From: Deltaproteobacteria bacterium
GTDB taxonomy: Bacteria; Myxococcota_A; Polyangia; Haliangiales; Haliangiaceae
NCBI GenBank assembly: GCA_020630875.1
Contig: JAHDIH010000004.1
Span: 186,212-250,211, forward strand
Reading direction: 5' to 3'
Length of the DNA: 64,000 bases
Under the pieces are notes generated by a model. That model had not been told where the DNA came from, did no database searches, and saw only the letters and a list, made by a program, of their open reading frames with translations. Shown piece by piece: positions 47,554-57,284 of the stretch. The translations under genes and the position numbers were made by a program. The number at the start of each line of letters is the position of its first letter. Within the stretch, counting starts at the first letter, position 1.

Positions 47554-48681
47554 TCATTTATTAGGCAGTTCTCCAAAAAAGGTTTGCCATGCAAACCAGT
47601 AAACCAATCGATGAGGGATACTTTTCAATGGGCCCCTACCCGTCTCGGACATTGGCCGACCCGACAAATCCCATACGTTGCCTTGATCATCAGCAATATA
47701 ATTCCCCTCAGCTTTCCATACCAAATCAACCGACGGCGCAACGAATACTGCTACTGTCCCGAGATCCTTAGACTCTGCAATCTTTGTTTTGTCCATAGTT
47801 GAGTTCGCTCCAGCAGTCCAAAAGTAAACAAGAGGAATCCCACCAACCATTCTTTGAATCACTCGATTTTCCTGCAGCTCTTTGAGCGTGACGTAGTCGG
47901 AGTGATTTCTATGTTTGATTCCAACGACGTACTCAGTGCTTTTGTGTGGCCCTTTGACCTCGCCTTCAAAAAGAAAAGGTTTTGTATCTGGGTTGTCGTA
48001 ACCGGCATAAGGTGTTGATCCGTACTTTTTGTTATGGCCTGTTTCTCGCGACAAGACTTTCCCGTTGGGATACAAGTCTTTGAACTGCTTGTAGCCCATG
48101 ATTTTACTGTCAAAATGAGTAAGAGAAGTTCCGGTCAACGCTCCAACGATGGCGTCGCCAGAAAACTGCTGCCACCACGACTCCGTTTGACGGTCCCACA
48201 TCACCATATCGCTATTTCGCAAGTTCCCGCTCGTTCCAAAGGTTAACAACTTATTGTCAACGGTCGGACGTTCATAGGCAATTGCTGCGTAACACAACGG
48301 GCAAAACGTAATTGCTAACGGTTTACCTCCTACCGTATCGTTTACAATTTCATGCCACAGAAGAATTTCCAGCGGATAACCTTTCGCATTTCCCCCATGA
48401 ACAACGGCAATTAAAGGCGATTTCTCAGTGAGCCAACTATCAGCGACAGAAAAACCGGTGAATTTGGGAGCATCAATTGGTGGAATTCCATCTCGTGGGG
48501 GGCCTCCACCTCTCAGCTCAGAAAAGTCGACCGACGTTTTACAAAAGTCAGTATTCCACTCGTCAACAGAAAAACGAACATCCTCCTTTTTTGGTTTACA
48601 TAAACGTGGTCGCTTCGCAATTCTGGTAGAGCTTTCACAAGCCGCGAATAACAGCAGTATCAATCCGACAAATCGCATCAA
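47554..48681 (-). CDS. DUF3179 lipoprotein
   Basis: 375 residues; signal MMRFVGLILLLFAAC. DUF3179 hallmarks: RGGGPPRDGIPPIDAPKFT, ITFCPLCYAAIAYERP (C-P-L-C), FGTSGNLRNSDMVMWDRQT, ESWWQQFSGDAIVG and VGIKHRN. The C-P-L-C cysteines and tryptophans are invariant in the family, but no function is established. Same strand and 4 bp from the dCMP deaminase gene, although a functional link is not evident. Confidence 0.9.
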   Translation of the reverse strand: MMRFVGLILLLFAACESSTRIAKRPRLCKPKKEDVRFSVDEWNTDFCKTSVDFSELRGGGPPRDGIPPIDAPKFTGFSVADSWLTEKSPLIAVVHGGNAKGYPLEILLWHEIVNDTVGGKPLAITFCPLCYAAIAYERPTVDNKLLTFGTSGNLRNSDMVMWDRQTESWWQQFSGDAIVGALTGTSLTHFDSKIMGYKQFKDLYPNGKVLSRETGHNKKYGSTPYAGYDNPDTKPFLFEGEVKGPHKSTEYVVGIKHRNHSDYVTLKELQENRVIQRMVGGIPLVYFWTAGANSTMDKTKIAESKDLGTVAVFVAPSVDLVWKAEGNYIADDQGNVWDLSGRPMSETGRGPLKSIPHRLVYWFAWQTFFGELPNK

Positions 48682-48769
48682 GCGTTAGACTTACGAAACA
48701 GCTCAAACGTTACATTTGAGCAAACTTTCTCTGCTTGCCGAACACTTTGTCTAATGCTACGTCTTTATA

Positions 48770-49264
48770 ATGCCAACCAAGCTCATCATTCTCGCTGCTG
48801 CAATCTCTCTAGCTAGTGTGGCTATCGCCGGCCCATCAAAGAGAAAGCTAAAAAAACTGTCTGCCGCACCAACCATCAATACAACAGTCAACGACGTGAG
48901 AAACTTCGTAAAAGCACTCGACAACCAAGCTGTTTCACAAGGCAACTCACATCAACTCATAGTAGACGGCGTGCAAGTATTAGTAGTAACGGACGGCAAG
49001 GCCAATCGAATGCGTATCATTGCACCAGTGGCGAAAGCTGCAACCCTCGATAAAGCGATGCTTGAGACATTACTGGAAGCGAATTTTGACCGTGCACTAG
49101 ATGCACGTTACTCCCTCAACAAAGGAGTGGTTTGGGCCGCATACATCCAACCGCTATCACCAACCACCAAACGGGAATTTTCCAGTGGCGCTCGTCAAGT
49201 TGCCGCGCTGGTGAAGAACTACGGTTCTACGTTCTCTAGCACGAGTGTTGTATTTGGCCCCTAG
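48770..49264 (+). CDS. Exported YbjN-like protein
   Basis: 164 residues with a cleavable signal (MPTKLIILAAAISLASVAIA) and a Lys-rich SKRKLKKL start to the mature part. The rest, QLIVDGVQVLVVTDGKANRM and ANFDRALDARYSLNKG, resembles the YbjN / type III chaperone-like fold. Its job is unknown; periplasmic YbjN-like proteins are seen in several proteobacteria. Monocistronic. Confidence 0.65.
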   Translation: MPTKLIILAAAISLASVAIAGPSKRKLKKLSAAPTINTTVNDVRNFVKALDNQAVSQGNSHQLIVDGVQVLVVTDGKANRMRIIAPVAKAATLDKAMLETLLEANFDRALDARYSLNKGVVWAAYIQPLSPTTKREFSSGARQVAALVKNYGSTFSSTSVVFGP

Positions 49265-49446
49265 GTCTCTACCTTCCACCCAAAACATGTGCCGAATTCC
49301 TTTGCTTGGCACTTAGGACGCCTCGCGTTGCAATTACATGCATCTCAGCTTGGAGGCTCTGGCTAACATTTTGTACTCCATATTTGAATATGCAATGACG
49401 TTTTGTCTCTATTGGCCTTACATCAAAGCGAGATAGACTCGAAAAT

Positions 49447-49992
49447 ATGAACTCAGCGAACTGGCATTTTTTCATTCTTAGCGTTGTCTTCTTCAGCTGT
49501 AGTAGTTTAGACAACTTTGAGGTTGACGTAGAAGCGCGTACTACCATTGAGAAAAGCACGGTATTGGAGCAACTGGCCGGGGACATAGGATTCGAGGACT
49601 TGGTAACTTTTGACCTCAAAAACACCTCCGGATACAGCAACGAAAACATCGACGAAAACGATATTGACTCTGTAAAAATGACACGGCTTCGACTAACCAT
49701 CGAGTCACCTGAGGAAGGTATCGATTTTACATTCCTAGAAAACATAGCGTTTTTTGTAGAAGGTGAAGGTTTGCCGCGCAAGCGTCTGGCCTTTGGCGGT
49801 CCATTTGAGCCAGGCGAGAAAGTGATAGAGCTTGCGCTTGAAGATACCGAACTCAAGCCATACCTCGCCTTGGATACAATGGATGTCACCACGGATGTGA
49901 CAGGGCAAAGGCCTGCTGAAGACACAGAAGTGAGAGCTGATCTGAAATTCAATATTGACGTTGACGTTTCCAACGCGCTCTGTGGAAAATAA
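49447..49992 (+). CDS. Acidic lipoprotein, unknown
   Basis: 181 residues; signal MNSANWHFFILSVVFFSC. The mature protein is strongly acidic, with beta-rich text (VKMTRLRLTIESPEEG, then ENIAFFVEGEG and LKFNIDVDVSN), like immunoglobulin-like periplasmic or surface domains. No family recognised. It converges with the TolC-like gene, whose stop is 6 bp away. An opposite-strand open frame over the same stretch lacks features and is likely a shadow. Confidence 0.7.
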   Translation: MNSANWHFFILSVVFFSCSSLDNFEVDVEARTTIEKSTVLEQLAGDIGFEDLVTFDLKNTSGYSNENIDENDIDSVKMTRLRLTIESPEEGIDFTFLENIAFFVEGEGLPRKRLAFGGPFEPGEKVIELALEDTELKPYLALDTMDVTTDVTGQRPAEDTEVRADLKFNIDVDVSNALCGK

Positions 49993-49997
49993 ACCGC

Positions 49998-51347
49998 CTA
50001 ATAGCCGTAGTAATCCATCTCCAGTTCAGCCAGCTTCAATTGAAGCGCAGCAGAAAGTAGTGCAATCCGAGCCTTTGCGCTGTCTTTTTCTCGCGTATTA
50101 AGAACGAAAAGGTCCACCGCACCAGCAGAAAACTGTTGGCGAGCAGCCTCCGCCATTTTTTCTGCAAGCTGCATGAGTCGTTGCTGAACTCTGACTCTTT
50201 CTTTCATATTGAGCGTAGATTGTTTTGCCATTGTTACAGCAATCTCTAGTTTGCGAGCGATTGCTTCCTTCTTGGCTAAAGCTCTTTCTTCCAAACTTTC
50301 GGCTTTTCTAGCAGAGTACCTTGCCCTACGGTTTTGGATTGGAAACGCCATATTTATTCCAACCACGATCTCTCTAGCCTGCAGACTAACAGGGCCGTCA
50401 CCAAAGTCTTTCGAGGCTCGAACAAAGCCGTCGACCTTTGGCAAAAGTTCGTTTTCAGCAAGGTTCCTACTCAGCTTTGCTTTATCTACCGAAGCGGTCG
50501 CGACCTGTAGTTCTGGACGACTTTCAATATTGGGAACGTCTCTGTCGGCATTTGCCGACCCCACAACAAACTCTTTCCTAGCCAATTGAGAAACAGGGGT
50601 TGTCCACGTTTTCTGTGGAAGAAAGTAGTTCAACTTTAGTCTTGAGTTTGCCACGTCCAGCTTACTTTGAACTACGGACGCCGTCCTAGCTGCAACTTCT
50701 CGTTGAACATCGACAATGGCTATTGCGGAAGTGTTTCCGGAATCGAATTGCTTTTGCATCGCCTCTTCGCGTTGCTTCGCAATATCAAGCATTTGCTTGT
50801 AAGTTTGTAACTTTGAAAGGTAATAGACGTGCGTCCAGTACGCCATACTGGCTCGTTGAGTTAGGGATAGCAAAACTAGCGTTCTCTCCGCATCAGACTG
50901 CTGCTGCACCAGCTTCGACTTTGCGATCTCGACACGCTCTTTGTCCGTAACGAAGCCGTTGAGCAACGGTAAACTCGCGCCAATTCGAAATTCACCGTCA
51001 CGAAGCGTTTCTCTTTTATCGTAGCTCGCAAACAACCCACTTCCTCTACGAATTCCGAGTTCTAATTCTAGTGGGGTTTTGGGCACCCGTTGACTAACTC
51101 CGACGTCTAAAACACTGGTATCGTAGTAACCTTCTACTGCTTCCGAAACTTCACCGACTAAATGAGTGTCAAAAGCGCCTTTAGCCTCACCGACTGCTGC
51201 GGTGTTGGCTTTGAATTCACTCGTGGCAACGACGTACTCAGGATGCCTCGACAAGCCTGAAACCAAATCTGACAGACTTAATTCTCTCGATGTTTGTGCA
51301 TCCGCAGTAAAAGCAACAAAAGACAAGAGTATCAACGTATTTTTCAT
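49998..51347 (-). CDS. TolC-like outer-membrane efflux protein
   Basis: 449 residues: signal peptide (MKNTLILLSFVAFTADA), then two copies of the beta-strand plus long coiled-coil pattern of the OEP family (for example LVLLSLTQRASMAYWTHVYY and AIVDVQREVAARTASVVQSK). It forms the outer-membrane duct of tripartite export systems. It overlaps the HlyD-like gene by 4 bp, so it is part of an ABC-HlyD-TolC operon. Confidence 0.88.
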   Translation of the reverse strand: MKNTLILLSFVAFTADAQTSRELSLSDLVSGLSRHPEYVVATSEFKANTAAVGEAKGAFDTHLVGEVSEAVEGYYDTSVLDVGVSQRVPKTPLELELGIRRGSGLFASYDKRETLRDGEFRIGASLPLLNGFVTDKERVEIAKSKLVQQQSDAERTLVLLSLTQRASMAYWTHVYYLSKLQTYKQMLDIAKQREEAMQKQFDSGNTSAIAIVDVQREVAARTASVVQSKLDVANSRLKLNYFLPQKTWTTPVSQLARKEFVVGSANADRDVPNIESRPELQVATASVDKAKLSRNLAENELLPKVDGFVRASKDFGDGPVSLQAREIVVGINMAFPIQNRRARYSARKAESLEERALAKKEAIARKLEIAVTMAKQSTLNMKERVRVQQRLMQLAEKMAEAARQQFSAGAVDLFVLNTREKDSAKARIALLSAALQLKLAELEMDYYGY

Positions 51348-52642
51348 TTTTTCTTTTTCGCCTTCCTATTTTCGCTTATCTGTGGCGGGAACCCATTGAT
51401 ACGTCGCCATACCTCATACGCCACGGTTGACTCTTCTAAAAGAACCCAAGCGATGGCATTGGTGCCTTGTCGTAACTGCTCTGCGTTGGGCCAATCGTAG
51501 CCAGGACTTTTTACGATAACTACTCTCGTTTTTCCGTTTTTCGTAGCTGCTGGTGCGATGATTTTTACGGTGCCGGCAAAAGTTCCCGCAGCAACCGAGG
51601 GCCATCCCGTAAACTGTACTGCTGGCCAACCTTCAAATTGAATTCTTACGTCTCTTCCTTCTTCTACCCATGGAACATCATTGCCATCGACCCACAGTTC
51701 TACAGCCCGATCCTCAGAGATGGGAACGATCGTTGCGATTACATCTCCTTGTTTAACTAGTTCCAAGCCCTGCCCCGCAATGGTTTCTAACACGTAACCT
51801 GTGGTAGGGGCTCGGACCAACATGGCGTCTTGCTCCACTGCGGTAGTAGTCGCCTTCGCAAAGTCCTGCACGGCTTTAGCTTTATCTGCCTTACTTTTTT
51901 CAAGGCTTGCCTTGGCGTTGACAATCTTACTTGTCTTTTCCGCTCGGACCGCTTTGACATTAGCTTTTGCGACTCTCACCTTGGTTCTTGCCGCTGCCGC
52001 TTTAGCCTTTTCAGCAAGTAACTTTGCATTTGCAGATGTCTCAGCCGCTTGCGCGACCTCGATGTTGCGGGTCGATACTAAGCCATCTGCACTTAGTCCC
52101 GTAAGGCGCTTAATATCTTGCCTAGCAGATAAGAGACTTGCTTCTGCGGTCGCTATCGCTTGCTGAGCGTCAATAAGTTCTTGTCGCGCTACCGCTACGC
52201 CCAACTTCGCTTTTTCTACTGCTGCAACCTTTTCACTTTCTAAAGCGTCTACCTTGGCATCCAATTGCACTATCGTCGATTCGACATTACCGACCGCGTT
52301 AGATGCTTGCCTCGCGATACCTTGAGCGCGGCTTCGATAGTTAGGATCGTTTTGACGAATCTCCGCCAGTACTTGTCCTTTTTCGACATACTGACCTTCC
52401 TGCACTTTCCAACCATCAATCTGTCCGGCAATCGTCGCTTCAATCGTAAGCGTACGATTTGATGGATCGAGAGCGATCACGCTTCCAGTGGCAGCGATCG
52501 ACGGTGTCCAGGGGACCACGAAAGCTACCAAAACAACAGCCACCACCAAGACCATGGTCAACTTTGCTATTTTCATTGCGGTAATGGTGTTCTTTGAAAT
52601 GACCAAAACACGCTTTGGTCCCATTGTACTTTGAGTGTTCAT
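51344..52642 (-). CDS. HlyD-family membrane fusion protein
   Basis: 432 residues from ATG 52642, which overlaps the end of the ABC gene by ATGA and fixes the start. One N-terminal transmembrane helix (ITAMKIAKLTMVLVVAVVLV, about 21-40), a biotinyl-lipoyl-like half-motif (IEATIAGQIDGWKVQEGQYV), then a very long Ala/Lys-rich coiled coil (about 95-280) and the returning half (VRAPTTGYVLE). Such adaptors bridge an inner-membrane exporter and TolC. Confidence 0.88.
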   Translation of the reverse strand: MNTQSTMGPKRVLVISKNTITAMKIAKLTMVLVVAVVLVAFVVPWTPSIAATGSVIALDPSNRTLTIEATIAGQIDGWKVQEGQYVEKGQVLAEIRQNDPNYRSRAQGIARQASNAVGNVESTIVQLDAKVDALESEKVAAVEKAKLGVAVARQELIDAQQAIATAEASLLSARQDIKRLTGLSADGLVSTRNIEVAQAAETSANAKLLAEKAKAAAARTKVRVAKANVKAVRAEKTSKIVNAKASLEKSKADKAKAVQDFAKATTTAVEQDAMLVRAPTTGYVLETIAGQGLELVKQGDVIATIVPISEDRAVELWVDGNDVPWVEEGRDVRIQFEGWPAVQFTGWPSVAAGTFAGTVKIIAPAATKNGKTRVVIVKSPGYDWPNAEQLRQGTNAIAWVLLEESTVAYEVWRRINGFPPQISENRKAKKKK

Positions 52643-54351
52643 AGGTCCTCCAATGCAGCCGTTCGCCAATGGGGGGGAGCAGTTGTATCGCTTGCGACAA
52701 CCAACGTACCAGGCGCTTTGGAGAGACTCTGAAAAGCCACCGCGAGTTCTCTTTCGTCAAACCTACAAGACTCGACCAATCGGTTAATAAACATTTTTCC
52801 TTCTGCCTTTGCAGCGCTGGCCAAGAGCAATCGACTGCGATGATGACTCAGCAGTTGGGACTCCGATATTCTGGCTCGAAGTCCATCTGGTAATGACTTG
52901 ATTAATTTGTCTAGTCCGTATTCTGACCCATCTGAACCTTGAGGTAGGCAATCTTCGAGTCTCATGGGTAAGTCCGACGTCGACTGAACAAGCCGCATTG
53001 GAGCGTTTTGCAAAATGAGCCTTCTCGCATACTCATCTGTGTCGGCCGAGGCAAAGAGGAACACCTTTTCTCCTTTGTCTACTTTCAATCTATTCTCATC
53101 ATCAGTAATCAAACTGCGACCACTGCCGCGCCTGGATAACAAATCTGCGATCTTGGCCCAACCAGCATACACATCAAATGCTTTTTCGCTCAACGGACCA
53201 ATCTTAAGAAGACTCATAGCAATAAGTCCAAGCATCAACTCCGCAGCTACCAATTGTCCGACGGTCAACTGTCCTTCGAATACCAGCCATCCTCCCATGG
53301 AGAACAAAAGTGTGAGTACCAATACCTGAGCCACCACACCAGCGACAGAAATACGCCAGACTGCAGAGAAATGGTTAGAACGCTTCGTTAACCAATCTCT
53401 GATGCAATCAGAGGTCAGGTCTCGATAATTGGCTCTGGTATAGTCGTCGTGAAAGTAGGTCGCGCTGGAAGCAACTTTGTCTAACGACTCAGCAACACTG
53501 TACTTTGCGCTAGATTCCGCTTTCGCACTTGGAGCGCCTCGATAACCAAGAGCTAAAACGCCAACGAATAAAAAGATTGCGAGTAGAGCAAACAGAGAAA
53601 GCAAGGGATGGTAGAGGGCCAATAAAGTAATCGCCACAGTCGTTTGAATGAGTAACGCGAGCGCCTGTACCAAAAATGTCGAGCCTGATTTTTGTAACGT
53701 CACGATATCGAAAAACCTATTGTTCAGCGACAATCGTTTTTCTTTGGAGAGATTTTCGACCGAGTGAAGCCATGTTTCTGAAATGTTTTCGGACAGCCTA
53801 CAAAAAATACGGCGTTGTAAAATCTCAACCGTGTAAATTTGCAAGAGGTGAAGAATTCCGGAAAAACACAGAGCAATGAAAATGGAAGCGGTCAACACTA
53901 CCAATGGTTGAATCACCGCACTCATCGCAATATTACTCACGACCGCTTGCGCGGTTATCGGCACGACCAACGCTAGGATCGCGGTGACTAGAGAATAGGC
54001 GATGATAGCGCGAATCAAAGAGCTTTCGTATCCCACAAACTTCCAGAGACTTTTCATAGGAGAGTGACTTTTTGCGATGTCAGACAACGCACCTGCCTTA
54101 GATACTGCCCAAATTTCGAAGTCGCCTGAAAAGTCATTCCTTTGAAATTCCTTCTCATTAACGACTGAAACGCCGTCTGATTCGATGATCAGGAGGACCT
54201 CGTCAGAGTCCAACTCAGCCGATGGCCGACGATCGCAACTCATCCCCACCCCGCTGAGATAGCAGACGACTTCTTCCGGCTTACCCCAGGTCTCAGAATG
54301 GTTGGTTGCACTTGATAGCATCGCGGCAAGATGATTGGCAATATTGCCCAT
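52639..54351 (-). CDS. ABC exporter-like protein with a degenerate ATPase domain
   Basis: 570 residues from ATG 54351 (ATG 54387 lies inside an inverted repeat). An N-terminal domain of about 100 residues is unassigned. Six transmembrane segments of a type-1 exporter lie between about 115 and 410. The nucleotide-binding domain is recognisable by its frame, but its motifs are gone: Walker A is ASADTDEYARR, the signature is LLSHHR instead of LSGGQ, Walker B is KMFINRLVES, and the H-loop reads VASDTT. It cannot be a normal ATPase. Coupled by 4 bp to HlyD and TolC, it may act as a non-hydrolysing half of a heterodimer or as a passive channel. Confidence 0.8.
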   Translation of the reverse strand: MGNIANHLAAMLSSATNHSETWGKPEEVVCYLSGVGMSCDRRPSAELDSDEVLLIIESDGVSVVNEKEFQRNDFSGDFEIWAVSKAGALSDIAKSHSPMKSLWKFVGYESSLIRAIIAYSLVTAILALVVPITAQAVVSNIAMSAVIQPLVVLTASIFIALCFSGILHLLQIYTVEILQRRIFCRLSENISETWLHSVENLSKEKRLSLNNRFFDIVTLQKSGSTFLVQALALLIQTTVAITLLALYHPLLSLFALLAIFLFVGVLALGYRGAPSAKAESSAKYSVAESLDKVASSATYFHDDYTRANYRDLTSDCIRDWLTKRSNHFSAVWRISVAGVVAQVLVLTLLFSMGGWLVFEGQLTVGQLVAAELMLGLIAMSLLKIGPLSEKAFDVYAGWAKIADLLSRRGSGRSLITDDENRLKVDKGEKVFLFASADTDEYARRLILQNAPMRLVQSTSDLPMRLEDCLPQGSDGSEYGLDKLIKSLPDGLRARISESQLLSHHRSRLLLASAAKAEGKMFINRLVESCRFDERELAVAFQSLSKAPGTLVVASDTTAPPHWRTAALEDL

Positions 54352-54384
54352 ATTTACCGTTCTGGTACTATTTTTTACTCTAAA

Positions 54385-54402
54385 CATGAAATCTTTTTCA
54401 TG
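54385..54402. promoter_or_regulatory. Inverted repeat A in the divergent HTH/ABC promoter
   Basis: CATGAA (54385-54390) ... TTCATG (54397-54402). Half-sites match those of the repeat at 54433. Probable operator for the neighbouring winged-helix protein. Confidence 0.5.
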
Positions 54403-54432
54403 ATTACACATACAGGCATCCTCATGCAAGCA

Positions 54433-54446
54433 TGAAATCAATTTCA
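54433..54446. promoter_or_regulatory. Inverted repeat B in the divergent HTH/ABC promoter
   Basis: TGAAAT-CA-ATTTCA, perfect, about 46 bp from the centre of repeat A. It lies 53 bp before the winged-helix gene start. Confidence 0.5.
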
Positions 54447-54498
54447 GTAATATTAATTCGTGCTTGTCAATACATGTAAATGTCACCATAATAACGAG

Positions 54499-54771
54499 GT
54501 GAATCAATGGACCTTCTTGAGCAACTACGCCCACGTGCTGGTAAGCATCAACAACAATTCTGAGCTTCGTGTCCGTGACATTGCCGACTTAGTTGGTATT
54601 ACAGAGAGGGCCACGATGAGAATTATCTCAGAGTTAGAAGCTGCGGGCGTTCTTTCCCATACCAAGGAAGGTCGTCGAAACATCTATCAGGTGCACCACG
54701 AGTCACCGCTGCGACATACACTCGAGAGCCATAGAACCGTTGGTGAGTTACTAGAGTTTCTTCAACAGTAA
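54499..54771 (+). CDS. Small winged-helix transcriptional regulator
   Basis: 90 residues from GTG 54499, where VNQWTFLSNYAHVLVSI starts the family-like region; the frame opens at 54460. The helix-turn-helix is LRVRDIADLVGITERATMRI and the wing follows (THTKEGRRNIYQV-like, SHTKEGRRNIYQV), ending ESHRTVGELLEFLQQ. This is a known single-domain MarR/ArsR-like family with no identified ligand. It is divergent from the ABC-HlyD-TolC operon and is its probable regulator. Confidence 0.82.
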   Translation: MNQWTFLSNYAHVLVSINNNSELRVRDIADLVGITERATMRIISELEAAGVLSHTKEGRRNIYQVHHESPLRHTLESHRTVGELLEFLQQ

Positions 54772-54953
54772 CCACCGGTAGACAAGGTGTTCACCGGTGA
54801 AAGGCTTCCCTCTCTACGGAAAGCGTCAGCTAGGTGGATACATTGCGCCCCAGATTAATTGTCGGTGATTTGCAGACTGCGATGATGCGCTATGACCTAT
54901 TGCGTTATATTTTGCAGGGTAGATATCAGTATACTTGGAGTAGAATAATCGCA

Positions 54954-55409
54954 ATGAAGGAATTCAAAGAGTCCCAACAGACGAGAGAAACGATGCATCA
55001 AAGCGAATCTTCGGACATGCCAGTGTGGAGTAGCAACTCAGAGAGTGCGTCAGGCCTTTGGTGGGCATTTTGGAAGTTTGATGATGTTTCGGGAACTCCG
55101 GACAGTCGAGACAAAACGTTTATCGCGAACAAAGGGTCCATTCGCTTCGTTCACGGAGAGACTGCTTTTGTAAAACGTGCCAATGGAGAAGAACAACAAC
55201 TATCTGAAAAACAACTGTTAAGACTTCGATGGCGGCTCGACCAGAGACTGGAAAAAGGTAAGTTGTCGGGTAAGGAGCTTCAAGTAGCGAAGCAACTCGT
55301 ATCAGAAATATGTTTCATTTCAGCTCGCTCGAAAGGATCGAACTCGAATGGGCTCAAACTTAAGATGAAACTTGCTAGACTCGCGGCAGCGAGAAGAAGT
55401 CTTCACTGA
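54954..55409 (+). CDS. Unknown small basic protein
   Basis: 151 residues from ATG 54954 (the frame is open from 54834). Contains LWWAFWKFDD (about 34-43), a hydrophilic middle, and a highly basic C-terminus (KLKMKLARLAAARRSLH). No signal or family recognised. The Trp-rich motif and basic tail may suggest nucleic-acid or partner binding; speculation. The stretch 55410-55629 that follows holds no supported gene. Confidence 0.5.
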   Translation: MKEFKESQQTRETMHQSESSDMPVWSSNSESASGLWWAFWKFDDVSGTPDSRDKTFIANKGSIRFVHGETAFVKRANGEEQQLSEKQLLRLRWRLDQRLEKGKLSGKELQVAKQLVSEICFISARSKGSNSNGLKLKMKLARLAAARRSLH

Positions 55410-55629
55410 TTGTCCTTCGTTCGCAATAATTACATTACACCAACATGTCCTCGGATCACGCTCAACGCGGGGGACGAAAAGCTCGCGGCAACCGTTTTGT
55501 TTGTAAGTTCTACTAGATCTGCCCAAAAAATCCCGAGAAGCCATGACTTCCCATACTTCGACTACATCTTAAGCATGCAGTTACTGGACAAGCCCTGACG
55601 AAGCGTCAACAATGATCTTGACGTTAGCC

Positions 55630-56778
55630 ATGCTTAGTCCAAAAACAAAAATTGGTATTCTTGGCGGTGGCCAACTTGGTAAAATGCTTGCGCTTGCTGC
55701 TGTGCCACTCCATCTCGACTTGCACTTCTTGGAAAAGTCCAGTGATTGTCCTGCAGCGCCTTTCGCTCCCCACTTTGTGGCCGGAGATTTCTGCAACTAC
55801 GACGACGTGATGAACTTTGGAAAAGCTCTGGATGTCATCACAATCGAAATCGAGAACGTAAATACGGAGGCACTCGAAGAGCTGGAAAGAATGGGGAAAA
55901 TAGTACATCCCTCGCCCAAGATTTTAGCTTTGATAAAGGATAAAGGTCTGCAGAAACAATTCTACATTGACCATAGTCTACCTACTAGTGATTTCCGGCT
56001 TTTTGAAAGTGCCGACCAGCTAAAAGCCGCCATCGCGGAAAAAAAACTGCCCCTTCCTTTCGTACAAAAATCTCGTACCGATGGCTACGATGGTAAAGGC
56101 GTTCACGTTGTACGCAGCGAACAAGACCTAGAGAAATTGCTACCGGGCCCATGCTTAACGGAAGCACTGGTCGATATAGACAAAGAGCTTTCCGTGATTG
56201 CAGCACGCAATGAGGCAGGTGAAGTTTCAATTTATCCACCCGTTGAAATGGTGTTTGACCACAAGGCCAACCTAGTTCGCTATCTTTTTGCCCCAGCAAA
56301 CATTTCGCAAGAGCTATCCCAAAAAGTCGAAAAGCTAGCAGTCGACGTGTGCGATTCTTTCGGAATATGCGGACTTTTGGCCGTGGAAATGTTTTTAACC
56401 AAAGACGGAGAAGTACTTCTTAACGAAGTAGCTCCTCGCCCCCATAACAGTGGGCACCATACTATAGAGGCAAACCTAACCTCGCAGTTTGAGCAACATC
56501 TCCGCGCGATTCTCAACTTACCTTTAGGAACAACTCACATGTTGCGTCCGGCAGTAATGGTGAACATTCTAGGAGGTCAGTATCATCTTGATGCCGACGA
56601 ATACATCAATCTCGAAGAAGTACTCAAAATTGAGGGCGCCTTTGTTCACTTGTACGGAAAAAAGCACACCAAACCTTTCCGGAAACTTGGCCATGTGACC
56701 GTAACTGCAAACACGATTGAGGACGCAATTGCGAAATCAAGACAAGTGTCTGCGCTACTTGATGGAGATAGCATATGA
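55630..56778 (+). CDS. purK: N5-carboxyaminoimidazole ribonucleotide synthase
   Basis: 382-residue ATP-grasp enzyme that carboxylates AIR with bicarbonate and [23 protein letters not shown] gives the start (ATG 55630; six more codons are open upstream). Further marks are [16 protein letters not shown] (ATP loop) and [19 protein letters not shown], the PurK signature. It overlaps purE by 4 bp, so the two-step purine reaction is encoded as one unit. Confidence 0.95.
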   Translation: MLSPKTKIGILGGGQLGKMLALAAVPLHLDLHFLEKSSDCPAAPFAPHFVAGDFCNYDDVMNFGKALDVITIEIENVNTEALEELERMGKIVHPSPKILALIKDKGLQKQFYIDHSLPTSDFRLFESADQLKAAIAEKKLPLPFVQKSRTDGYDGKGVHVVRSEQDLEKLLPGPCLTEALVDIDKELSVIAARNEAGEVSIYPPVEMVFDHKANLVRYLFAPANISQELSQKVEKLAVDVCDSFGICGLLAVEMFLTKDGEVLLNEVAPRPHNSGHHTIEANLTSQFEQHLRAILNLPLGTTHMLRPAVMVNILGGQYHLDADEYINLEEVLKIEGAFVHLYGKKHTKPFRKLGHVTVTANTIEDAIAKSRQVSALLDGDSI

Positions 56779-57284
56779 CGAATGGAACACCACTTGTTGG
56801 TATCGTAATGGGGTCAGACTCTGACCTTCCAATCATGAGGGGAGCCGCTGAAGCTTTGGAAGCTCTGGGTGTGCCTTTTGAGTTAACCATCGTTTCTGCG
56901 CACCGAACGCCTGACAGGCTCTTTGAGTATGGGCGTAATGCTCATGAGCGAGGGCTAAAAACGATTATCGCTGGCGCTGGCGGTGCGGCGCACCTACCGG
57001 GAATGCTGGCATCGCTATCGCCCTTACCAGTCATCGGAGTGCCAATTAAATCCACAAACTCTTTGGACGGCTGGGACTCCATACTATCTATATTGCAGAT
57101 GCCAGGCGGTGTACCTGTGGCTACTGTGGCTCTGAATGGTGCGAAAAACGCGGGCCTACTCGCCGCTCAAATCATTGGTAGTGGCGATGACGCCGTAAGA
57201 AAAAAAATTATCGCCTACAAACAAACACTCTCTTCAAGTGTCCTCAAGAAGTGTCAAGTTCTCGAAACCAAGGGTTGGAAATAG
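56775..57284 (+). CDS. purE: N5-CAIR mutase
   Basis: 169 residues, class I PurE that moves the carboxyl group of N5-CAIR to give [24 protein letters not shown] is the substrate loop, then [12 protein letters not shown] and [12 protein letters not shown]; the SAHR histidine is catalytic. ATG 56775 overlaps the purK stop. The next gene, a peroxiredoxin lipoprotein, starts at the base after the stop codon, so it is likely co-transcribed. Confidence 0.95.
   Translation: MTNGTPLVGIVMGSDSDLPIMRGAAEALEALGVPFELTIVSAHRTPDRLFEYGRNAHERGLKTIIAGAGGAAHLPGMLASLSPLPVIGVPIKSTNSLDGWDSILSILQMPGGVPVATVALNGAKNAGLLAAQIIGSGDDAVRKKIIAYKQTLSSSVLKKCQVLETKGWK

Noticed and set aside
49269-49973. 234-codon minus-strand frame
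   Set aside because: Shadow of the lipoprotein gene at 49447, which has a clear lipoprotein signal; the minus product is Ser-rich low complexity.
55410-55598. 62-codon frame before purK
   Set aside because: Random-looking composition and no start signal.
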